Shown here: positions 23,648 to 30,733 of the stretch, piece by piece
Layout of the letters: every line of letters starts with the position of its first letter
Position numbering within the stretch: the stretch's first letter is position 1
NCBI RefSeq assembly: GCF_000373565.1
Contig: NZ_KB891851.1
Location: 124,001 to 188,000 of the forward strand
Direction: 5' to 3'
DNA from: Streptomyces sp. HmicA12
Lineage (GTDB): Bacteria; Actinomycetota; Actinomycetes; Streptomycetales; Streptomycetaceae
DNA: 64,000 bases
The notes under the pieces: generated by a model
Told to the model about the DNA's origin: nothing
Database searches by the model: none
The model's input: the letters and a program-made list of their open reading frames with translations, nothing else
Made by a program: the position numbers and the translations under genes

Positions 23648-25891
23648 TCAGATGCGGCGGCGCAGGGACGCCGCGTTCCCGGACGGGCGGTCGCGGTCGG
23701 CCGCCCACCTGTCGAGCCAATACAGCAGCCGTTCGCGGTGCTTGCCGGGCTTGCGGGCCACGTCGGCGAGGAGCTCCGTGACGCGTCCGAGGCCGCCGGG
23801 GCACAGGTCGGCGTACGTGTCGATCCATTCCCGCAGCGCGGCCAGCGCCGTGTCCTGCACCGGGCGCCTGGCCAGCGCGCGCGCCCACAGCTCCACGAGG
23901 CACTCGTGGTGCGCGGGCAGCGAGCTCAACAGCAGCGGAACCCCGGGCACCCCTGCCGCTTCCCTGCCCGCGGCCGGACGCTCGTACGGCTGGGAGACCG
24001 CGAAGACGAAGGCGGAGAGCGTCTTGACGACCATGGGGGACAGGTCCTGCGGCGCGGACCAGTCCCGGTAGGCGTCGAGGAGCGTGCCCGCCCGTCCCTG
24101 GTGGATCAGGTGGACTCCGCCCCAGGCCACCGAGGGAAGGGTGCCCCAGTCGTCGCCGCGGTCGAGCGCGCGGCGCAGGACGGCGACGGCCTTCTCGGGG
24201 GCGCCGCGGCCGAGGATGCCGCCCGCCGCGTTCGCCGCGGTGCCCGCCAGGCGGCGCTCGTACGCCGAACTGCCGCTCCGCGCCCACGAGTCGAGCAGTT
24301 CCCAGACGGCCTCGGCCGATTCGGGCCGGCTTCCGGCCACGCCCAGCGCGGTCGCCGCCGCCTGCCGCTGCGGCCAGGACGTACTGCCCGCCCAGCCGGT
24401 GAGGAACCGGTGCACCGCGTAGTGGTGATCCGCCCAGGCGAGAACGCCCGCGGCGACGGAGGCGCGGGCCCGCACCTCCAGGTCACGGTGGCCGAGCAGT
24501 CGGCGCAGCCATTCGAGGACGGCCTCCCGGCGCCCGTCGAGCGTGCTCCACGCGTGGACCAGGACCGCCTGCCCGAGCAGCGCGTTGCGGTATCTGACCC
24601 GGGGCGGGCCGCCCGCGGCGAGCGGATCGGACCCGGCCGCTTCGAGCCGGATCCACTGCTGCTCATGGCCGAGACGGTCGGCGAACCGCAGGTCGAACGG
24701 GGCCGGTTCGGGCGGCGTCAGGGCGGCGTGGAGCCGGACGGCCGCCTCGGCGACGGTGAGGTAGCTGCTCTCCTCCAGGACGGCCGAGGCGAGCGCGAAG
24801 GCGACGGCCTCGGGCGCGCGGTGCCGCCGGAACCATGAGCGGACCTGGTCGCTGGGGTCGCGCAGGGCGGCGACCGCCCCGGCGAGATCGCCGTCCGCGC
24901 TGATCACGGAGGCGAGCCGCACCGCGTGCCGGGCGGCGGGCTGCTCGCGCAGGGCCTTCACGGCGTTGGTGGAGGTGAGCAGCGCGTGCAGTCGGCTCCG
25001 TGCCTCGGGCTCCGGCGCGTGGCCGAGCACCCGCCGTTCCAGCACCACCAGGGGGTCCGTCGCCGTGAGTTCATGGCGGGCGAACGCCTCCGTGCCGGCC
25101 GCGCTGGTCGCGGCGAGCGCGAGGTCGTGTCCGCCGGTGAGGACGAGCAGACAGCCGGCGGTACGGAGCCTGGCCGCGACCGCCGTCAGTTGCCGGACCC
25201 CGAACTCCCGGGCGCCCGCCGGCCCGTCGTCGACCTCGACGAGGTACCCGCAGTTCTTGACGGGCGGTTCCCAGCCGGGTTCGGTCAGCGCCGAGGGGTC
25301 GAGCAGCCGGTGACAGCCTCCCTCGTGGGCGCCGCTGAGGGCCGTGGCCTCGGAGAGCAGGTTGACGGCGGTGGCCGCGCGCCCGCTTCCGGGCGGTCCG
25401 GTCAGGACGAGCAGCGACTGCTCGCACAGCTCGTCGAGCGCCGTGTCGTACCCCTCGGGCTGTACGAACAGCTCGGTGTACTCGACGAGTTCGGCGCCGT
25501 CGAGCGCGATGGTCTGGCCCGCGCGCCGGCCGGGACCGGGGCCGCGGGAGCCGGCGGTGTGGAACCCGCCGCCGAAGCTGACGCTGTCGTTGAAGAGCGC
25601 GAGCGTGCCGATGCTGGTGCCCGACGCGTCGGCGTTCAGCCGGGCGGCGATGAGGTCGGCGATGGCGGACGCCCGATGTGCCTCCGACCGCTCGGCGGCG
25701 TCGGGCCCCGCGCCGGAGACGAGCGAGCGCAGGGCGTCGGTCTCGCTGACGGGACCGTCCTGCTCCTCGTCGAAGGGACGGGCCTCGGGCTTCGTGGACT
25801 CCTCGGCGGACGGCGGGGCGTCCGCGGGCGAACCGTCGCCCGTGGTGGTGTCGGCGGCCGGCCGGGAGTCAGGCGCTGATTCCTCGCTCAA
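23648..25891 (-). CDS. Large STAND-like protein with degenerate P-loop and helical repeats
   Basis: A 747-residue protein with an acidic N-terminus (1-60). A P-loop-like LTGPPGSGRA lies at 163-172, where the Walker Lys is Arg and the Ser/Thr is Ala. A Walker B-like strand YLVEVDD and a sensor-like strand CLLVLTGG follow. The C-terminal half is made of helical repeats resembling HEAT or TPR (RRLLGHRDLEVRARASVAAG; RALDRGDDWGTL). The layout is that of a STAND-like sensor, though nucleotide hydrolysis looks impaired. The TTG at 25891 has GGAAG upstream. It lies between the Bell-like and SPFH-like genes. Confidence 0.8.
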   Translation of the reverse strand: MSEESAPDSRPAADTTTGDGSPADAPPSAEESTKPEARPFDEEQDGPVSETDALRSLVSGAGPDAAERSEAHRASAIADLIAARLNADASGTSIGTLALFNDSVSFGGGFHTAGSRGPGPGRRAGQTIALDGAELVEYTELFVQPEGYDTALDELCEQSLLVLTGPPGSGRAATAVNLLSEATALSGAHEGGCHRLLDPSALTEPGWEPPVKNCGYLVEVDDGPAGAREFGVRQLTAVAARLRTAGCLLVLTGGHDLALAATSAAGTEAFARHELTATDPLVVLERRVLGHAPEPEARSRLHALLTSTNAVKALREQPAARHAVRLASVISADGDLAGAVAALRDPSDQVRSWFRRHRAPEAVAFALASAVLEESSYLTVAEAAVRLHAALTPPEPAPFDLRFADRLGHEQQWIRLEAAGSDPLAAGGPPRVRYRNALLGQAVLVHAWSTLDGRREAVLEWLRRLLGHRDLEVRARASVAAGVLAWADHHYAVHRFLTGWAGSTSWPQRQAAATALGVAGSRPESAEAVWELLDSWARSGSSAYERRLAGTAANAAGGILGRGAPEKAVAVLRRALDRGDDWGTLPSVAWGGVHLIHQGRAGTLLDAYRDWSAPQDLSPMVVKTLSAFVFAVSQPYERPAAGREAAGVPGVPLLLSSLPAHHECLVELWARALARRPVQDTALAALREWIDTYADLCPGGLGRVTELLADVARKPGKHRERLLYWLDRWAADRDRPSGNAASLRRRI

Positions 25892-25955
25892 TGGATCTCG
25901 GTCTTCCGGACGTGGCGGTGGCGCGGAACGAGCCGCGCGGACGGCGCGAGGGTGG

Positions 25956-26351
25956 CTACGAGATGTTCCAGTCGCCCTGGATCTCGACCTTCTCGTTGAA
26001 CACCTGGGCGGTCTTGATCAGGGCGGCGGTCACCTGCGCGCCGTTGCCCCGGGCCGCCACGGCCTCGTCGACCATGCGGCGCATCTCGTCCTCGAAGCCG
26101 CGGTCGAGCAGCATGTGGGCGGCGAGAACCCGCTCGAGCTCCTGCTGGGCGCTCTCGTCGTCGGGTGCTCGGGTCACCTGGTCGAGGGCGCTCTCGGCGG
26201 CGGAATCACCGCGGAACCGCACGCGGATCCGCTCGATCAGCCGGGTCCAACCGGCCCACCCCGCACGCCCGGCCTCCTGGCCCGCGCTCTCCAGTGCTCC
26301 CTTTGCCACGAGTGCGACACCCGCGGCCGCGACAGCCGTCACCGGATCCAT
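25956..26351 (-). CDS. Small Bell-like protein with possible amyloid motif
   Basis: A 131-residue protein, first gene of the operon. Its N-terminus is a small-residue-rich hydrophobic helix with Gly zipper spacing (MDPVTAVAAAGVALVAKGAL, then ESAGQEAGRAGWAGW). The middle is helical and acidic. It ends in AQVFNEKVEIQGDWNIS, a short beta-like motif. This order resembles bacterial Bell-domain proteins, analogues of fungal HeLo effectors, which carry C-terminal amyloid signalling motifs. That reading is inference. GGGGGAAC precedes the ATG. Confidence 0.78.
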   Translation of the reverse strand: MDPVTAVAAAGVALVAKGALESAGQEAGRAGWAGWTRLIERIRVRFRGDSAAESALDQVTRAPDDESAQQELERVLAAHMLLDRGFEDEMRRMVDEAVAARGNGAQVTAALIKTAQVFNEKVEIQGDWNIS

Positions 26352-26495
26352 CTCGTTCCCCCGATTTCACCTGTGGACCGGTGGCACACACGATCCACGA
26401 GGTCACTGTAGGTCACAGGGGTGGCCAGGGTCCGGGCCTTGCGCATCTTCGGACCAGGTTGACCGAAACTTGACCGTGGCACGGACTTCCGTGGA

Positions 26496-27719
26496 TCAAC
26501 TCCCCTTCAGGGGAAGCTCCTTGATCCCGTTGATGAAGTTCGACACCAGCCGCCGCGGCGGCCCGGCGAGGGTCAGGGTCGGCAGGGCCCGGCCCACCTC
26601 CTCGTACAGCACCCGCAGTTGGAGCCGGGCGAAGTGTGCGCCCAGGCAGACGTGCGGGCCGTCGCCGAACGAGACGTGAGGGTTGGGGGTGCGCGTCAGG
26701 TCCAGGGCGAAGGGGTCGCGGTGGACGCGCTCGTCGTGGTTGGCCGAGGCGTGGAAGACGACGACCTTGTCGCCCTTGGTGATCCGCGTGCCGGACAGCG
26801 TCGTGTCGTGGGCGGCCGTGCGGCGGAAGGTGAGGACGGGCGGGTGGCGGCGCAGCAGCTCGTCGACCGCCGTCGTCAAGTCCACCCGTCCCGCGCGCAG
26901 TTGTCGGTACGCGGACGGGTGCTCCGCCAGCAGGGCCAGGGCTCCCGGGGCCGCGCCGCGGACCGTGTCGTTGCCCGCGACGGTCAGGAGGAAGAAGAAC
27001 ATCTGGCGTTCGGGCGGGGTGAGTTCGGGGTCGGCGGCGAGCGTCGTCATGACGTCGTCGGCGGGGTGGGCGCGTTTGTGGGCGGTGAGTTCGTCGGCGT
27101 ACGCGAACATGTCGGCCAGCGCGGCGGGGGAGCGCGGGTTCACGCGCGCTGAGCCTTCCGGCGCCTCGTCGGGGTCCTGGTAGCCGATGACGCGACGCGT
27201 CCAGTGCAGCATCAGGCTGCGGTCGGACTCGGGGACGCCGAGCAGGTCGGCGAGGTTGAGCAGGGCGTAGTCGTCGGTGACCGTCGCGACCAGGTCGACC
27301 GTGCCCGGTGTCTCGAGTGCCTTGACCAGCAAGGACCTCGCGCGGTCGCGGGCCGCCCGCGTGAACGCCTCCACGCGGCGCGGGGTGAACGCGCGGCTCA
27401 CCAGGCGGCGCAGCCTGCCGTGGGCCGGCGGGTCCTGGTTGAGCATCATGCCGCGGATGAAGGGCAGGTCCGCCGGGTCCGGGTCGCGGATCTGGGTCGC
27501 GCCCAGGTGCGAGGAGTACGTCGCGGAGTCCTTGAGGACCCGGACGACGTCCGCGTGCCGGGTCACCGCCCAGAAGCCGGGGCCCGCGGGCCAGCCGAGG
27601 ACCGCCGGTTCGTCCTGCCACGCCACCGGGTGGTGGTCGCGCAGCGTGCGGTAGCGGTCGTGCGGGACCCCGCGCCCGTACAGGCGGGGGTCGAAGACGT
27701 CGGGGACCGGCGTCGTCAT
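26496..27719 (-). CDS. Cytochrome P450
   Basis: A 407-residue soluble bacterial P450. The I-helix has LLTVAGNDTVRGA, the K-helix has ELLRR (ExxR), and the heme loop is FGDGPHVCLGAHFA with its Cys ligand. The AGNDT form of the I-helix is common in the CYP124/125/142 group that oxidises methyl-branched lipids and sterols. The ATG at 27719 overlaps the stop of the upstream hydrolase gene by four bases, so they are cotranscribed. No ferredoxin gene is adjacent. Confidence 0.92.
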   Translation of the reverse strand: MTTPVPDVFDPRLYGRGVPHDRYRTLRDHHPVAWQDEPAVLGWPAGPGFWAVTRHADVVRVLKDSATYSSHLGATQIRDPDPADLPFIRGMMLNQDPPAHGRLRRLVSRAFTPRRVEAFTRAARDRARSLLVKALETPGTVDLVATVTDDYALLNLADLLGVPESDRSLMLHWTRRVIGYQDPDEAPEGSARVNPRSPAALADMFAYADELTAHKRAHPADDVMTTLAADPELTPPERQMFFFLLTVAGNDTVRGAAPGALALLAEHPSAYRQLRAGRVDLTTAVDELLRRHPPVLTFRRTAAHDTTLSGTRITKGDKVVVFHASANHDERVHRDPFALDLTRTPNPHVSFGDGPHVCLGAHFARLQLRVLYEEVGRALPTLTLAGPPRRLVSNFINGIKELPLKGS

Positions 27720-28492
27720 GCGGCGTCCGCCCGCAGGAAGTCCTCCGCGACCCGGATCAGCGCGAGCGGCGCCTCGTCCATCGCGTAGTGCCCGCACACC
27801 GGGAGGTCGACCAGCTCACCGCGGACGAACCAGCGCAGCCATGTCGCACGGGTCAGGTCCGCCGAGAGCGCCGGGTCGAGCTGGCCGGTCACGGCGAGCG
27901 CGGGCGTCGTACAGCCCTCCAGGCCGGCGTGGAAGTCGTCGCCCGTCCACGAGTCGAGCCAGGCCCGGAACGCCTTGGCGTCGCTGCACTCCAGCGAGCG
28001 TGCCACCATGCGGTCCAGCCAGGCGGCCGGGCGGACGCCGCCCGTTGTGACGTCGAGGATCGCGCGCCGGTGCTCGGGCCTGGTGTCCGCCGTGGAGAAC
28101 AGCTCCCACTGCTCGGGCGGCAGCGGCAGCCCGGACGCCGGGACCGGGGACACGCCCACGATCCGCCGCACCCGCCCCGTCGCGTTCGCCACCACCCGCT
28201 GCGCCACGCTGCCGCCCATCGAGTGCCCGACCAGGGAGAACCGGGTCCAGCCGAGCCGGTCCGCGAGGTCCAGCACGTCCGCCGCGCCCTCGGCCGTCGT
28301 GTACGCGCCGGGCACGTCCTTCGCCCTGCCGTAGCCGCGCAGGTCCACGAGCGCGTACTGGAACGACTCGCGGTCCAGGTCGGGCACGATCGGCGCGTAC
28401 GCGGAGCGGTCGGCGAACCAGCCGTGCACCGCGATCACCTTGTGCGGTCCTTCGCCGTGCAGTTCGTGGGGCAGGTGGAAGGAGGAGGCCAC
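27716..28492 (-). CDS. Alpha/beta hydrolase
   Basis: A 258-residue alpha/beta-hydrolase. The oxyanion strand is VIAVHGWFAD and the nucleophile elbow is GHSMGG near residue 85; the last His is in VCGHYAMDE. The GTG at 28492 has GGGAG five bases upstream; a much longer open frame exists but has no coding character. It is coupled to the P450 gene, suggesting joint action on a lipid-like or polyketide substrate. Confidence 0.88.
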   Translation of the reverse strand: MASSFHLPHELHGEGPHKVIAVHGWFADRSAYAPIVPDLDRESFQYALVDLRGYGRAKDVPGAYTTAEGAADVLDLADRLGWTRFSLVGHSMGGSVAQRVVANATGRVRRIVGVSPVPASGLPLPPEQWELFSTADTRPEHRRAILDVTTGGVRPAAWLDRMVARSLECSDAKAFRAWLDSWTGDDFHAGLEGCTTPALAVTGQLDPALSADLTRATWLRWFVRGELVDLPVCGHYAMDEAPLALIRVAEDFLRADAA

Positions 28493-28606
28493 GTCGACTC
28501 CCGGAGGTGTGGGGGCGGTGCCGGTCGCGTCCACGGTGGCGCGGACCGGTGCCACCGTAAAGAGGGCGTACCCGGTCGTACCCCGGCCATCGGCGACAAT
28601 GGGCGT

Positions 28607-29467
28607 GTGACCTCCTCCGATGCCGGCTCCGATCCCGTGCCCGCCGACCCGCACCGCCTCGAACTGCTCGCCGACTGCGGTTCCTGCTTCGGCCTGTGCT
28701 GCGTGGCGCTGCCGTTCGCCAAGTCCCACGACTTCGCGGCGGACAAGAACGCGGGCACCCCCTGCCGCAACCTCCAGGACGACTTCCGCTGCGGCATCCA
28801 CACCCGGCTGCGCGACGAGGGCTACCCGGGCTGCACGGTCTTCGACTGCTTCGGCGCTGGCCAGAAGATCTCCCAGGTCACCTTCGAGGGGATCAGCTGG
28901 CGCGAGCGCCCCGGGAGCGCGCGGACCATGACCGAGGTCTTCCCGGTCATGCGCCAACTGCACGAACTCCTCTGGTACTTGACCGACGTACTGGAGCTGC
29001 GCCGCGCCGAACCCGTGCACCGGGAGGCCCGCGGCGCCCGCGCCGACATCGAGCGCCTCACGCGCGCGGGCGCCGACGAACTGCTCGCCGCGGACGTCCC
29101 CGCGATCCGGGGCGAGGTGAACGAGCTGCTGCTCAGGGCGAGCGAGCTGGAGCGCGCCGTGGTTCCCGGCCGCAAGAAGAACCACCGCGGCGCGGACCTG
29201 ATGGGCGCCCGCCTGCGCAAGGCCGACCTCCGCGGCGCGAACCTCCGCGGCGCCCTGCTGGTGGCCGCCGACCTGACCGGCGCCGACCTCCGCTCGGCCG
29301 ACCTGATCGGCGCGGACCTCCGCGACACCCGCCTCACCGGCGCCGACCTCACCGACGCCCTGTTCCTCACCCAGGCCCAGCTGAACGCGGCACAGGGCGA
29401 CGCGTCGACGAAGATCCCGGAGGGCCTGACGCGCCCGGGGCATTGGCAGGCGGCAGCGCCCCGCTAG
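28607..29467 (+). CDS. Pentapeptide-repeat protein with Cys-rich N-terminal domain
   Basis: A 286-residue protein. The N-terminal domain has Cys clusters (DCGSCFGLCC, CRNL, CGIH, GCTVFDCFGAG), resembling metal-binding CxxC-type domains. After a helical stretch, residues about 200-255 contain some ten A(D/N)LxG pentapeptide repeats, which fold as a right-handed beta-helix. Such repeats can mimic DNA or act as scaffolds. The GTG start lies in the 114-base gap from the divergent hydrolase gene. Its end overlaps the convergent chorismate mutase gene by four bases. Confidence 0.85.
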   Translation: MTSSDAGSDPVPADPHRLELLADCGSCFGLCCVALPFAKSHDFAADKNAGTPCRNLQDDFRCGIHTRLRDEGYPGCTVFDCFGAGQKISQVTFEGISWRERPGSARTMTEVFPVMRQLHELLWYLTDVLELRRAEPVHREARGARADIERLTRAGADELLAADVPAIRGEVNELLLRASELERAVVPGRKKNHRGADLMGARLRKADLRGANLRGALLVAADLTGADLRSADLIGADLRDTRLTGADLTDALFLTQAQLNAAQGDASTKIPEGLTRPGHWQAAAPR

Positions 29468-30072
29468 GGCCTGTCCGCGCACACGGACGGCAACGCCCGT
29501 GCCAGTCCGGCCCGATGCAGCGCGTCGAACCCTTGGAGCCGCGCCTCCCGCCCCGCCACCGCCACGAGTACCGGCGCGCACCCCACCGTCCCCCGCCCGG
29601 CCCGCGCGTCCCGCAGCGCGCCGAGCAGCTCCCCGGTGATCCGGTCGAGCGCGGGCCGCACCTCGGTCGCGAGGTCGGGCCGCTCGGCCGGACGCTCGCC
29701 GGGGTGCGCGTCCCACCGGGCGTAGAGGCCGCGCTGCACCACCTTGTTGGCCTCGATCTGGTCGCGGAACACGGCCTGCGCGTACGCCGGGTCGAGCCCC
29801 AGTCCGGCCGAGCGCGCCGCCACGTCGTCGAGGACCTGCCGCTCGCGCGCCGGGTCGTCGATCGGCGTGGACGTGCCGTACTTGGCGGCCGCGACCTTGT
29901 CGGCGAGAGCGAGCCGCTCGGCCGCGAGCGAGCTGACGGTGGTCAGGGCGCGGGGTTCGACGTGGGCGGCCGCCGCGGTGGGCGCGCCGGACGTGGTGGC
30001 CGCGGCGGGGACGGCCGCGCCGCCGAGGGCGAGAACGGCGGTGGCGGCGATGACCAGGGTGCGGGTGCGCAA
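29464..30072 (-). CDS. Secreted chorismate mutase (AroQ type)
   Basis: A 202-residue exported chorismate mutase of the gamma AroQ class. After the signal (LVIAATAVLALGGAAVPAAA) come the helix ERLALADKVAAAKY and VFRDQIEANKVVQ, with the Arg, Lys and Gln residues that bind chorismate. One Cys pair is likely (CAP and CAD). The TTG at 30072 has GAGGGA eight bases before it and begins the signal directly; a start at 30120 would be less natural. Its partner or role outside the cell is unknown. Confidence 0.83.
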   Translation of the reverse strand: MRTRTLVIAATAVLALGGAAVPAAATTSGAPTAAAAHVEPRALTTVSSLAAERLALADKVAAAKYGTSTPIDDPARERQVLDDVAARSAGLGLDPAYAQAVFRDQIEANKVVQRGLYARWDAHPGERPAERPDLATEVRPALDRITGELLGALRDARAGRGTVGCAPVLVAVAGREARLQGFDALHRAGLARALPSVCADRP

Positions 30073-30136
30073 CGTGTGAGTCCCTCGGGTCGTACGGGCG
30101 TCGGGCACCCTGTGTATCAAGCGACCGGCGTCCGGT

Positions 30137-30574
30137 TCATCGCCGGAACGTGTGGAATTCGCACAGGTCCGGGTCGGTCGTGTACGCGTACAGGACGGGG
30201 GCGGAGCGGCTGCCGCTGATGTCGTAGTCGTAGAGGCTGCCCGTCAGGCTCAGTTCGAGGTCGACGCCGTTCTCGTCGGCGTTGTCGAGGTCGGGGACGA
30301 GCGACCAGGCGCCGGTGACGGCCCCGGTGCGGTCGTCCCGCGACGAGTCGTCCAGGTCGATGCTGTCGGGCCAGCCGGTGTCGGCGGTGAAGGCCCCGGG
30401 GCGCAGCACGAGTTCGCCGGACGGATCGCCGTGCCAGGTCCCGACGAGATCGGCGGCGGTGATGCCGGCGGGCGTCGGTCCTTCGGGTCCGCAGTAGCCG
30501 ATCCGTCCCATGCAGCCGGACGCGAACATGGCCACCAGTGTGAGCGCGCAGGCGAGAACAGCCGTACGGAACAC
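30137..30574 (-). CDS. Lipoprotein of unknown function
   Basis: A 145-residue lipoprotein from GTG at 30574, with a signal ending in MFASGC. The mature part has LVGTWHGDPSGELVLRPG, a pattern seen in small lipocalin-like beta-barrel proteins, and a C-terminal beta stretch (SAPVLYAYTTDPDLCEFH). A GGGGGG ribosome site precedes the start. A palindrome TTGAACGTGTTCAA stands 16 bases upstream and may be an operator. Confidence 0.78.
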   Translation of the reverse strand: MFRTAVLACALTLVAMFASGCMGRIGYCGPEGPTPAGITAADLVGTWHGDPSGELVLRPGAFTADTGWPDSIDLDDSSRDDRTGAVTGAWSLVPDLDNADENGVDLELSLTGSLYDYDISGSRSAPVLYAYTTDPDLCEFHTFRR

Positions 30575-30589
30575 GGAACCCCCCAGGTT

Positions 30590-30603
30590 TTGAACGTGTT
30601 CAA
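30590..30603. promoter_or_regulatory. TTGAAC-GT-GTTCAA palindrome
   Basis: Two perfect six-base arms separated by GT. The pattern fits the KstR/TetR-type form TNNAAC-N2-GTTNNA. It lies 16 bases before the lipoprotein start and overlaps its likely promoter. No TetR-family gene is seen nearby. Confidence 0.5.
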
Positions 30604-30644
30604 GTGCGCACAGCGTACCCCGTGGAGCAGCCCGCTTCCCCGAC

Positions 30645-30662
30645 GGGAGTGGAATCACTCCC
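30645..30662. promoter_or_regulatory. Palindrome upstream of geosmin synthase
   Basis: GGGAGTG and CACTCCC arms with a four-base centre GAAT. It lies 72 bases before the geosmin synthase start at 30734 and is a candidate operator or leader hairpin. Confidence 0.4.
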
Positions 30663-30733
30663 CGTTCACGCGATGGTGCGATCATGTGCCGCCCCGGGGA
30701 TGGCCGTTCGGGGCCGTGGGTAGAGCCGCGCAC

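Noticed and set aside
17786..26351. A tellurium-resistance (ter) operon
   Set aside because: No TerD, TerC or TerB-like gene is present; only the vWA, PP2C and kinase triad resembles that system.
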